Below are positions 34,507 to 43,445 of a stretch of DNA of 64,000 nucleotides, in pieces. The stretch is from Pedosphaera parvula Ellin514. Its GTDB lineage: Bacteria; Verrucomicrobiota; Verrucomicrobiia; Limisphaerales; Pedosphaeraceae. Both the position numbers and the translations under genes were made by a program. The notes under the pieces were generated by a model. The model worked only from the letters and a program-made list of their open reading frames with translations. It made no database searches and was not told where the DNA came from. Location: positions 1 to 64,000 of the forward strand of contig NZ_ABOX02000009.1 in NCBI RefSeq assembly GCF_000172555.1, in the 5' to 3' direction. The stretch's first letter is position 1. Every line of letters starts with the position of its first letter.

Positions 34507-35520
34507 ATGTCCTGGATCAAACGAAACATAGGCTTTGTGATAGGCAGCTTGGTGGCCTTAGGGTTGCTGGGTGCTGGTGTGTTCTATCTCTTTGCAAAAA
34601 TTGGAAATGCGAATGGAATCACCGAAGAGATCCAGAAACAATATACCGAGCTGGACCGTCTGAACAAACTCAACCCTCACCCTGGTTCCGGCAAGGTTGA
34701 CAATGTCAAGATTGCCAAGGAGCACGAGCAAAAACTGCGTGCTTACATGGCGAAAGCGCAGCCACTTTTCCAACGGGTGCCGCCTATTCCAGATTCACCG
34801 AAAATTTCAAATGCAGAATTTGCCGCACAGTTGCGCAATACGGTTGCACAGTTGCGCCGGGACGCAGAACAAGCCAGCGTTCAAATTCCGAAGGATTATT
34901 ATTTCACCTTCGAAGCGCAAAGAAGGCTCATGCTCTTTGATGCAGGCAGCCTCGAAAAACTGGCCGTCCACCTTGGTGAAATCAAAGCACTCTCGGAAAT
35001 TTTTTTCAGCGCAAAGATCAATTCCCTTGATGCAGTAAAACGCGAGTTGGTTTCTACCAACGACAACAACCCTGGTGACTACTTAACAGGGAAAAAGACG
35101 GTGTCAACGCCGCTTGCGGATGTTACACCATACGAGTTTACTTTTAAAAGCTTCAGTCCGGAGTTGGCTCAAGTGCTGAGTGGGTTGGCTAATTCGCCTA
35201 ACGGTTTTATCGTCAAGAGCATCAATGTAGAACCTGCACCGCAGGTCGAAAATATTCAAGGAATGCCCGGTGCCATGCCTGTTCCACTCCAGCCACAAGC
35301 CTATGTCCAACCATTCTATCCTCCACCCGGGGGCGGCGGTGCTGATGCGGTGCTTGGGCCTGGGAGACGCGGTGCGGCAAACTATATTCCTCAACCGGTT
35401 CCGGCGGCCCAGCCAACGGCTAGGACAGGAGCAGGTGGTATGACGACGGCCCTTAACGAAAGACCGCTAAGAATCACCATGGTGGTTGAAGTTGTCAAGA
35501 TGAAGCCGGCTGCCAAATAA
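34507..35520 (+). CDS. Amuc_1100-like pilus operon protein
   Basis: 337 residues beginning one base after the previous stop. A single membrane helix (IGFVIGSLVALGLLGAGVFYLF, about 8-29) precedes a coiled-coil segment (about 35-75) and a periplasmic domain, with a Pro/Gln/Gly-rich stretch near 255-310. Length, topology and operon position agree with Amuc_1100 of Akkermansia, the outer-membrane-enriched protein known for its effects on host receptors. No functional claim about host signalling can be carried over to this environmental bacterium. It may act like PilO in pilus alignment. Confidence 0.75.
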   Translation: MSWIKRNIGFVIGSLVALGLLGAGVFYLFAKIGNANGITEEIQKQYTELDRLNKLNPHPGSGKVDNVKIAKEHEQKLRAYMAKAQPLFQRVPPIPDSPKISNAEFAAQLRNTVAQLRRDAEQASVQIPKDYYFTFEAQRRLMLFDAGSLEKLAVHLGEIKALSEIFFSAKINSLDAVKRELVSTNDNNPGDYLTGKKTVSTPLADVTPYEFTFKSFSPELAQVLSGLANSPNGFIVKSINVEPAPQVENIQGMPGAMPVPLQPQAYVQPFYPPPGGGGADAVLGPGRRGAANYIPQPVPAAQPTARTGAGGMTTALNERPLRITMVVEVVKMKPAAK

Positions 35521-35527
35521 GGTTCTC

Positions 35528-36322
35528 ATGGAGTTTCTCAAAAAACATTACGAAAAGTTGTTGTTGGGGTTGGTGTTGTTGGGGTTGACCATTGCCGCAG
35601 CATTATTACCCTTTATCATTTCGGGCAAGCGAAAAGACCTGGACAGCGTTCGTGACGCTTTAATCAACCCGAAAGTGAAGGAACTGCCTGCCTTGGACCT
35701 GAGCGCCGAAGAAGCAGCCCTTCAGCAGGCGCAGACGCCTGTGCAACTAATCTTGTCCGGAAAACATAATCTGTTCAATCCGGTGCTATGGCAAAAAACG
35801 CCTGACAATCGATTGGTGAAGATACAGACCGGCAATGAGGTTGCGGGAGCTGCGGAAGTGATGGAAATCCGGCCTTTGTATCTTACCTTGTCCTTCGATT
35901 CTGTCAGTGGCAAAGGGTATCTGTTCGGTGTGGAAAATCAGGCTGGAGCGACCACTGCCAAGCAGCAGAAGCACCAAACCCTTTCCTCCAAGGAAACTCC
36001 GAAAAATGACTATTTCACCTTGCGGGAAGCGAAAGGACCTGCGGAAAGTCCGACCGCGTTTATTTTGGAGCTTAATGACACCGGAGAAAGCGTGAATATT
36101 GCCCCAGGGAAACCATACAAACGGGTGGAAGGCTACGAGGCGGACCTTAAGTATGGGCCCGAAAATAATCAGATGAAAAGGAAGCGGGTCGGAGCCATTG
36201 TGACGTTCGCTGGTGGTCAATACAATATCGTTGCCATTTCTCAGAGCAACGTTGTATTGTCGGCAAAATCGAACGACAAGAAAACAACTCTTAATTTCAA
36301 TGCAGTAAAAGAACCGCGTTAA
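35528..36322 (+). CDS. Amuc_1099-like pilus operon protein
   Basis: 264 residues: a short cytoplasmic start (MEFLKKHYEK), a membrane helix (LLLGLVLLGLTIAAALLPFIIS, about 11-32) and a periplasmic part rich in beta-strand patterns (VMEIRPLYLTLSFDSVSGKGYLFGVEN, GKPYKRVEGYEADLKYGPENNQMKRKRVGAIVTFAGGQYNIVAISQSNVVLSA). The latter is reminiscent of a PilP/GspC-like domain that contacts the secretin. It sits between the Amuc_1100-like and secretin genes, as in Akkermansia. Only seven bases separate it from the previous gene. Confidence 0.72.
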   Translation: MEFLKKHYEKLLLGLVLLGLTIAAALLPFIISGKRKDLDSVRDALINPKVKELPALDLSAEEAALQQAQTPVQLILSGKHNLFNPVLWQKTPDNRLVKIQTGNEVAGAAEVMEIRPLYLTLSFDSVSGKGYLFGVENQAGATTAKQQKHQTLSSKETPKNDYFTLREAKGPAESPTAFILELNDTGESVNIAPGKPYKRVEGYEADLKYGPENNQMKRKRVGAIVTFAGGQYNIVAISQSNVVLSAKSNDKKTTLNFNAVKEPR

Positions 36323-36347
36323 TTTTTACCCAACGCAAAAAAAACCC

Positions 36348-39068
36348 ATGATTAAAGCAGCCCTAAGACTATTCGGTTTGGTTTTTCTTCTCGTCGCAGC
36401 CATCAGTGTGAGAGCGCAGACGGTTTCTCCAGATGCAAGCACCGCCGCTTCAGAGGAAGCAGTCAGACGTGCCGCTGATACCAGATCGCTTCGCCAAGAT
36501 CTGGTGCTGGCCCAGTCGGCCCAGCAGCGTAAAGACTATGTGCAGGCAGCCAGACTTTACGAACACTGTTACACCTTGGTGCAGCGCATTGGGCCAGCTG
36601 CACAAATTCAAGCCGAGACGCGCCAGGTAGTGATCGGTTTGAGTGCAGTGCTATTGGAACTGGCTCACCAGGCACAAGCCCACGGTGACTACGTTACCGC
36701 TGATGAACGCATTAAGCGAGTGCTTATCATTGATCCGCACAATCAGGTCGCACTCCAAATGGCACAGGACAATAAAAGATTAATCGCTCTCCAGGCGGGA
36801 AAAGTTCCAAGTGCAGAGGTCCTGGCCGAATTACCCGGTATTCACACAAATGAAATCAGGGTGGCAACACTGGTTCAGGACGGTAAAGTGCTCTTCGAAG
36901 CCGGCAAGTTGGATGCCGCAGAAGCGAAGCTTGAACAGGCTTATAAGGAAGATCCGCAGAGTGTAGGGGCTTACTATTACTTGAACCTCATCAAGGAGAA
37001 GCGTAATGGTCAAGCAGTTCGCCGCAGCGAACTGGAATCGAAAGACGCAATTTTGCAGGTTGAAAAGCAATGGGACGTGTCGCTCCAAAAGCAACAGTTG
37101 CAGTTGCCCAACAGTTTTGCACGTTCTACTGCGGTTTATACTAGTAAAGGTCGTCAGGCAATCCAGTCCAAGCTCGATCGTATCCGTGTTGACTCAATTA
37201 AATATGATGGATTGCCGCTCGCGGAAGTGATCAACAACTTGAGTGAGATTGCCAAAACCCGCGATCCTGATAGGACAGGCATTAATTTCTTCATCAACCG
37301 CGAAGCCCCTGCTGGTGCAACACAGCTGGCAGCGCCTGGGGGAATTGATCAGACTACCGGATTGCCTACCGCGGCAGCGGCCTTGCCAACGGAGCCAGTG
37401 GATGTGGGCGGAGTGACGGTAAAAATTGCACCGGCATTAACAGACGTTCGTCTGGCCGACGTGCTTGATGCAATTACTAAAACCTCTGATAAACCGATCA
37501 AATATTCAATTGAGGATTATGCTGTGGTATTTTCGCTGAAAGGGCCAGAAACAGTTCCACTGTTTACCAGAACTTATCGCGTAGATCCTAATACCTTTAG
37601 GCAAGGTTTGGAATCCGTGGGTGGTATTGCCTTCGGAAATATTACCACTGGCAGCTCCGGCAGCGGTGGCGGTGGTGGCGGCGGTGGCGGACAAGGCGGT
37701 CAAGGGAGTGTCGATACCATTGTGCCGCGCGTAAATGTGGCTGCGGGAGCTGTTTCAGGCGGGCAACAAGGTGGTGGTGGCCAGACGGGCGCAAACGGCA
37801 TTCGCAACGTCACGAAAACCAACGCTTATGAGGAAGTGCAAATAGCCGTTAGAAACTTTTTCACCGCTGCAGGAGTGGACTTTAATCCTGTGAATCCCGC
37901 CAATGTTGGAAAATCCCTTTTCTTCAATGATCGTAAAGGGATTCTGATGGTTCATGCTTCCTCTCAGGATTTGGATATCATAGAAAAAGCGATTCAGACC
38001 TTAAATGTAGCACCTCCACAAATTAACATTAAAGCCAAGTTTATCGAAATTACCCAAAATGATTCAAAGGCCTTGGGATTTGACTGGTTTCTCGGAAACT
38101 TTCTATTGGGCGGAGGCAAACTTGGAGCCCAAGGCGGAACAGCTCCAAGTTTTGCCGGAGCTCCTAGTACGGCGAACCCATCTGGAGTTTTTCCTGGATC
38201 CCCAGCTACCATTGATCCAGTAACCGGGCTTGGATCGCTTCCTACAACAATTCCTCCTTCAACCAGCGATCAGTTGATTACTGGAGGGCTTCGGAATACC
38301 GCTGGTACTGCTACTGTTCCCACTATCGCAACCGTAACCGGGTTGCTCACGGATCCTCAGTTCCGTGTCGCCATTCGTGCGTTGGAACAGCGCGATGGAG
38401 TTGATCTGCTCACGGCCCCGGACGTTACGACAGAGAGTGGACGACAAGCTCAAATCCAGGCGATCGACATTCAAACGATCGTTACCGGGCAGCAGTTCGG
38501 ACAAGGTGCCAATGGAGCAAACGCTGCCAGCGGAGTTGGTTCGACGGTAATCCAAAATACGGCCACTACTTCGCAATACACGACACAAACGCTCCCATTC
38601 GGCCCCGTGCTAGATGTCATTCCTTACGTCTCGGCCGACGAGTTCTCCGTGCAAATGACGATTATCCCAACCGTTACTGAATTCGTTCAGTATGACCCGC
38701 CTGGCCCGTTTGTTCCCCAAGCGTCCGCCATTGCGGGTGGAACAAGTGTTGTTGGTGCTTTGCCCCTGCCGCACTTCCGTATGCGTCAAGTAACCACCAG
38801 CGTTACTGTTTGGGATTCTCAGACAGTTGTTCTTGGTGGTCTCATCACTGACAGCGTTACCAAAATCAAGGACCAAGTTCCGCTTCTGGGTGATATGCCA
38901 TTTGTGGGACGGCTCTTCCGTAGCGAATCATCCCAAAAGACGAAAAAGAACCTGGTCATTTTTGTAACGCCGACAATCATTAATCCTGATGGATCGCGCT
39001 ACCACTCGGATGATGAAATGCCCTTCGCAGCGAACTCGTTTCCGCCGCAGAAGCCAATTACACAATAA
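36348..39068 (+). CDS. Type IV pilus secretin (Amuc_1098-type, PilQ-like)
   Basis: 906 residues. A signal peptide (about 1-24) leads into a TPR-like helical region (about 50-220: KDYVQAARLYEHCYTLVQ, FEAGKLDAAEAKLEQAYKEDPQSVGAYYYL). Secretin N-domains follow (about 285-410, 485-570), joined by a glycine-rich linker near 430-450. The beta-barrel secretin domain (about 650-895) carries VPLLGDMPFVGRLFRSESSQKTKKNLVIFVTPTIINPDG, the standard secretin signature. It forms the outer-membrane channel for pilus extrusion. The long TPR-bearing N-terminus is a feature of the verrucomicrobial type. It ends the operon; a terminator follows at 39084. Confidence 0.9.
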   Translation: MIKAALRLFGLVFLLVAAISVRAQTVSPDASTAASEEAVRRAADTRSLRQDLVLAQSAQQRKDYVQAARLYEHCYTLVQRIGPAAQIQAETRQVVIGLSAVLLELAHQAQAHGDYVTADERIKRVLIIDPHNQVALQMAQDNKRLIALQAGKVPSAEVLAELPGIHTNEIRVATLVQDGKVLFEAGKLDAAEAKLEQAYKEDPQSVGAYYYLNLIKEKRNGQAVRRSELESKDAILQVEKQWDVSLQKQQLQLPNSFARSTAVYTSKGRQAIQSKLDRIRVDSIKYDGLPLAEVINNLSEIAKTRDPDRTGINFFINREAPAGATQLAAPGGIDQTTGLPTAAAALPTEPVDVGGVTVKIAPALTDVRLADVLDAITKTSDKPIKYSIEDYAVVFSLKGPETVPLFTRTYRVDPNTFRQGLESVGGIAFGNITTGSSGSGGGGGGGGGQGGQGSVDTIVPRVNVAAGAVSGGQQGGGGQTGANGIRNVTKTNAYEEVQIAVRNFFTAAGVDFNPVNPANVGKSLFFNDRKGILMVHASSQDLDIIEKAIQTLNVAPPQINIKAKFIEITQNDSKALGFDWFLGNFLLGGGKLGAQGGTAPSFAGAPSTANPSGVFPGSPATIDPVTGLGSLPTTIPPSTSDQLITGGLRNTAGTATVPTIATVTGLLTDPQFRVAIRALEQRDGVDLLTAPDVTTESGRQAQIQAIDIQTIVTGQQFGQGANGANAASGVGSTVIQNTATTSQYTTQTLPFGPVLDVIPYVSADEFSVQMTIIPTVTEFVQYDPPGPFVPQASAIAGGTSVVGALPLPHFRMRQVTTSVTVWDSQTVVLGGLITDSVTKIKDQVPLLGDMPFVGRLFRSESSQKTKKNLVIFVTPTIINPDGSRYHSDDEMPFAANSFPPQKPITQ

Positions 39069-39083
39069 TCAAGGACTAAAGCT

Positions 39084-39129
39084 TGCAAGTCTCTCTCCAT
39101 TATGATGTTCCGAAGGGGAGAGGCTTTTT
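39084..39129 (+). terminator. Rho-independent terminator after the pilus operon
   Basis: AAGTCTCTCTCC and GGGGAGAGGCTT form a stem with one bulge and a loop of about 14 bases, followed by TTTTT. It sits 16 bases after the secretin stop and separates the pilus operon from the secreted-protein genes. Confidence 0.75.
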
Positions 39130-39316
39130 ACAGTTGCAAATTCAGAACCGCGTATAAGCGGCAAAGCTGTTTAAACCATGATGCAAAAAAGGATGCTGCC
39201 AGGATTAAAGTGCGGGAACGTTTCTGAAAGCCACTGTCGCGTCCATCTTGAGACAAATAATGCCAAGAAATCATGGACACTGGTAAGCCCATTTGATACA
39301 AAACTAGGAAAATCTT

Positions 39317-41215
39317 ATGCCACTATTGCAGCGCGTCTGTAGAACACTTGGAACGTTGTGCTTGGTTGTGCCCGGCATTGCTTTCGGACAGGCAAGTTAT
39401 GTGCGTCAAGGAGGAGAGTATGCTCCCGCTGGCAATCTGGCAGCTGATCAAGTTCATCCTTCCGTAAGCATCAATACCTCGGGTGGCTTTGTCGTCTGGC
39501 AAGACAATATTAGCGATGGGGACGGTCTCGGCATTAGCGTGCAAAAATTGGATAATACCTTCTCGCGCTCATTTGCTCCATTTCGCGTTAATCAACAAAG
39601 TGTGGCCGATCAGGAAAATCCTCAGGTCTCATTGCTGAACAATGGCGGTGCAGCATTTGTTTGGCAGGGCGGGCAACAGGGATATCAGCACATCTACGCC
39701 AGATTTCTCTCCACCTCGAACACTTGGGTAACCGGGGACATAATGGTGAACGCTACGACCAACTATTTCCAGATGAATCCCGTGTTGGCCACCCTGACCA
39801 ACGGAAATGTGATCGTGGCATGGTCAAGCCTGAACCAGGATGGGAGCATGCAAGGCGTGTATGCCCAACAATTGACACCCGCCGGAGCCAAGGTTGGCAC
39901 CGAGTTTCAGGTGAACCAATACACCTCCTACAATCAACGCACTCCAACCGTGGCTGCTCTTGCGAATGGGAACTTTGTCATTGCCTGGGTGTCGGAACAA
40001 CAGCGTACGGCAGCAACAACCAACGGGCCAGCAGCCAGTGTAGACATTTACGCGCGTCTTTACAATTCCGCTTCGTCTCCATTGGCAGGCGAATTTATTG
40101 TAAATGGAGCAAACAATATCTGCGCTAATCCAAGCGTCGCTAGTTCATCGGACGGTGGTTTTTGCTTAAGTTGGAGTCAGAAGGACACAAGCGTCTTTGA
40201 AAATAGTTGGGATGTCTGCAGCCGAAGTTTCTTAACAGCTGGAACTGGCGGTGTGATCAGATTTGTAAACACGCAGCGTTACGGAGATCAGTATGCTCCT
40301 AGAATTGCCGCTTGTGGCACTGATTACATGGTCATCTGGACCAGTTTGGGTCAAGACGGCTCCCGTGAAGGTGTTTACGGCCAATTCCTGCATAGCGATG
40401 GGTCCCCAGCCGGGGGAGAGTTCCGAGTCAACAGTTCAACTGCCGGTCAGCAAATCCAGCCGACACTTGCTGCCGATGGCTCCAAACGTTTTCTGGCAGT
40501 CTGGACCAGTTACACTGGCATTGCTACGAGCTTCGATTTGTTTGCCCAGCGCTATGCCACTTCGCAACTGCCCTTGCTCGCGCCCGCCAAACCATTCGCC
40601 ACCGCCATTAACTCAAGTCGCCTGACAATCACCTGGCCTTTACTCGCGGGATTTAACCTGGATCACTGGGAGTTATACGTCGATGGGGCTGCGACGCCCA
40701 TTATTGTCACAACTAATGTGTGGACAATGAGCGGCCTGGCACCGAACAGCACACATACATTTCGTCTGGCCTACGTCCTGACCGATACTCGGCACTCACC
40801 CTTGTCTGCGACCGCCACAGGTACGACGTGGGGCTCGGACGATAACGCGGACGGTTTACCGGATGATTGGCAAGCCCAATATTGGGGTAGTAATCCAGCG
40901 AACTGGCCCGCACCAAACACGCTTTTGGCTCCCGGTGGACCAACAGTTCTACAGGCATTCCAATCGGGCAGCAATCCACTGGATCCGAATACCTGGTTCA
41001 AGGTTGCGACAATATCTACAGCCCAAGGTCAATTCCTGATCTGGAACACCCAGCCCGGCTCAGTTTACCAGGTTATGACTTCAAGTGGCATACCGTCGCA
41101 ATGGTCAAACTTCGGTCTGGCTAGATTCGCGGCGGGTACGAATGATTCAGTGTTTTTGGGCAGAAATCCAATTGGTTCGTTTAATTTCTATAAAGTTAGC
41201 CGCCTGCGCTATTAA
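39317..41215 (+). CDS. Secreted protein with repeat domain and fibronectin-III-like domain
   Basis: 632 residues with AGGA before the ATG and a signal peptide (hydrophobic TLGTLCLVVPGIAFG). Residues 40-400 contain repeated beta-rich blocks such as NPQVSLLNNGGAAFVWQGGQQGYQHIYARFL, NGNVIVAWSSLNQDGSMQGVYAQQL and FLAVWTSYTGIATSFDLFAQRY, probably a beta-propeller. Residues about 410-495 look like a fibronectin type III domain (PAKPFATAINSSRLTITWPLLAGFNLDHWELYVDG). The last 80 residues end FYKVSRLRY, the C-terminal tail type of secreted proteins in this group. Surface or cell-adhesion role plausible; no catalytic motif. It is the first of three secreted-protein genes in a row. Confidence 0.78.
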   Translation: MPLLQRVCRTLGTLCLVVPGIAFGQASYVRQGGEYAPAGNLAADQVHPSVSINTSGGFVVWQDNISDGDGLGISVQKLDNTFSRSFAPFRVNQQSVADQENPQVSLLNNGGAAFVWQGGQQGYQHIYARFLSTSNTWVTGDIMVNATTNYFQMNPVLATLTNGNVIVAWSSLNQDGSMQGVYAQQLTPAGAKVGTEFQVNQYTSYNQRTPTVAALANGNFVIAWVSEQQRTAATTNGPAASVDIYARLYNSASSPLAGEFIVNGANNICANPSVASSSDGGFCLSWSQKDTSVFENSWDVCSRSFLTAGTGGVIRFVNTQRYGDQYAPRIAACGTDYMVIWTSLGQDGSREGVYGQFLHSDGSPAGGEFRVNSSTAGQQIQPTLAADGSKRFLAVWTSYTGIATSFDLFAQRYATSQLPLLAPAKPFATAINSSRLTITWPLLAGFNLDHWELYVDGAATPIIVTTNVWTMSGLAPNSTHTFRLAYVLTDTRHSPLSATATGTTWGSDDNADGLPDDWQAQYWGSNPANWPAPNTLLAPGGPTVLQAFQSGSNPLDPNTWFKVATISTAQGQFLIWNTQPGSVYQVMTSSGIPSQWSNFGLARFAAGTNDSVFLGRNPIGSFNFYKVSRLRY

Positions 41216-41220
41216 ATTTT

Positions 41221-43407
41221 ATGTTGCAAATGATCAAACGATTCTACTGGGTAATGGTCTTCGCAGCTGTGACCCAGGTGGCCTCCGCGTTTTCCTTGAT
41301 CGGTCCTTACGAGGCCTATCAAGTAGACACTATTGGTTATCACCTGCCTGGAGACATTGGCGCGCCAAAAAATCTGCTGAGCGAGTATCGATGGAACACT
41401 CCGACAATTTATTATGCCTACGATGAGGCGTTCACTGGTTTCTTCAGATCAAATGGAACTTTTGCTGTGGATCAGGCTTTTAGCTTGCTTAACAACCTGA
41501 AGAATCTGTCAAGTTATAGTCCGGAACTCTCAGAGTTCTCGTTGAATACGAGCCGGTATAATTATGAGGCTCAGGCTCTTGCCTTGATCGATTTGAAATC
41601 GGTCGCGCTGTCAGTAATCGTTGAGGAGTTGGGGTTGACGGACCCCGAGCGTTGGGTATGGACTTTAAGGGGGCGTGTCACACAGCCGGGCGCTTCCTGT
41701 CCGTTCATGATTTACACCACGGAAATGCGCAATTACGATCCTCTGAGTAATGCCTACAGTCCTTATGTCAACGGAACTCTGTGGAGTTACCTCATTATTG
41801 AAAACTGCGGCGTAGGAGGACCGCCAAGCGCAATATCGCTTACATTCCCTGTCGACCCAACAGCACCCAATGGGACACCAGTTGTATCATTGGTGAATGG
41901 TAGGAGTACTAGCGGTTTCGGTTTATTCTTCAACGGTTTATCGCGGGATGACGTGGGTGGTCTTCGATATCTCATGGGGACGAACAATTATAATGTCGAA
42001 ACAGTGGAGACGAATAGTCTGCAATTCGTTACAAACCGCTTCAGCCAGTTGCTCGTCACGACAAATTTAACGACACTGATTGCGCAATCACTCACTAACG
42101 ACCCAGTATCACTGACTGCACTCTTTCCAGGGCTGATCATCGACAGTTTTACGAACTTTTTCGTCAACGTGATCACCACTAACTTTACAGCCACTTTCGT
42201 AAATAAACCTTTTGTCCCAGCCTTTACACCGGCCAGTCTTGTACTGACGACAAACTTCACTACGAATGCTGCAGTTCGTTTCATTTACAAGTTTGCGAAT
42301 GTCGTCACAAACACCTACTTTACAAAGGGCTTTGTAACAATTACCGATACCTCCGTGACGAATGGTGGGTCTTGGACGCCAACAGGCGCCAGTCTGGTCA
42401 CAAATGTCACCACGCGAACGGTTATTACCAACATAGCGAACGGCACATTTTACCTAATTCCATCCAATACGTGTGGTGTTCAAATAATAAACACCCAACT
42501 TGTCTCCCTGGTAACTTTTACGAATACAATCGCTGGAATTACTAACGTGGCAGGAGTGACGAATATAGACGGTCAGAACTTCCGACGTGACATTATTACC
42601 TATAACACAAATTTTAGTTTGATTGTCTATCCGATCTTGTGTGTTACGAACTCGGTGGATAAGCGTGAAGGTATTGACCACATCAAATTTGTTCGAGTTG
42701 ATTTGGATCCAATCAGCGGAAGAATCAAGAATGGACCCATCACGAATATCTACCACCTGGTTTCAGTCAATCAAACAAATCCGCAACCGACAATTCAAAC
42801 ATTCATTCGGGTGCTCAATTTTCCAGATTGGTTGTTTTCAGGGATAGAGGATCCGTCACCTCTGGGTGATGCAGCTGTTTATCGAGAATTTCCACGTTTC
42901 ACACCAGTGCCAAACTTTGGCACAAATGCCGGACCAGGAATCCTCCAGGGGCCTGTTGACTTTTTGTTCAATATAAACGGGCCGCTTATTGTAAACTTCT
43001 ATTCTACAAATTTCTTCCTAAACGGATTGCCTCAGGCACAGGGTCAAACGAATTTTGTTTGGGGATCTTTTGATAGTTCCACGAATGCGCCCATTGTTTA
43101 CCCTGAGTCATATACGATTACAAACATTGACAACCTGCTCTTTTTCTACGTGATAACCACTGCGCCTCCGGATGGTCGAGTGGGGGTATCGTACAGCACA
43201 CAGCTTGATACCGCAGGCGGGCAGGCCCCATTTCTCTGGTCGCTCAATGCCTCCTCGGCGGGCTTGCCGGATGGCTTGACTCTCTCACCGGATGGAGTCA
43301 TTAGTGGCACGCCTACGACGGAAGGGATTTACGATTTCACCGTTGATGTGACGGAGAGTGGGGGCCGAACAACAACTCAGGATCTATCGATAAACATTAC
43401 GCCTTGA
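41221..43407 (+). CDS. Large secreted protein with Asn/Thr-rich region and C-terminal putative Ig domain
   Basis: 728 residues, signal peptide (KRFYWVMVFAAVTQVASA). The N-terminal 230 residues (NTPTIYYAYDEAFTGFFRSNGTFAVDQAFSLLNNL...) resemble the secreted metalloprotease-like N-domains only weakly, and no HExxH motif is visible. A long middle region (about 255-520) is rich in Asn, Thr, Phe and Val with repeating TNFT/VTN patterns. The C-terminal 80 residues are a He_PIG-type putative Ig domain (PPDGRVGVSYSTQLDTAGGQAPFLWSL, GLTLSPDGVISGTPTTEGIYDFTVDVTE). It starts five bases after the previous stop, so they are probably co-transcribed. Function unknown. Confidence 0.72.
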   Translation: MLQMIKRFYWVMVFAAVTQVASAFSLIGPYEAYQVDTIGYHLPGDIGAPKNLLSEYRWNTPTIYYAYDEAFTGFFRSNGTFAVDQAFSLLNNLKNLSSYSPELSEFSLNTSRYNYEAQALALIDLKSVALSVIVEELGLTDPERWVWTLRGRVTQPGASCPFMIYTTEMRNYDPLSNAYSPYVNGTLWSYLIIENCGVGGPPSAISLTFPVDPTAPNGTPVVSLVNGRSTSGFGLFFNGLSRDDVGGLRYLMGTNNYNVETVETNSLQFVTNRFSQLLVTTNLTTLIAQSLTNDPVSLTALFPGLIIDSFTNFFVNVITTNFTATFVNKPFVPAFTPASLVLTTNFTTNAAVRFIYKFANVVTNTYFTKGFVTITDTSVTNGGSWTPTGASLVTNVTTRTVITNIANGTFYLIPSNTCGVQIINTQLVSLVTFTNTIAGITNVAGVTNIDGQNFRRDIITYNTNFSLIVYPILCVTNSVDKREGIDHIKFVRVDLDPISGRIKNGPITNIYHLVSVNQTNPQPTIQTFIRVLNFPDWLFSGIEDPSPLGDAAVYREFPRFTPVPNFGTNAGPGILQGPVDFLFNINGPLIVNFYSTNFFLNGLPQAQGQTNFVWGSFDSSTNAPIVYPESYTITNIDNLLFFYVITTAPPDGRVGVSYSTQLDTAGGQAPFLWSLNASSAGLPDGLTLSPDGVISGTPTTEGIYDFTVDVTESGGRTTTQDLSINITP

Positions 43408-43445
43408 GTAAGCGGAGATTAAATCTGAAGAGTTAACCGAAGTAT

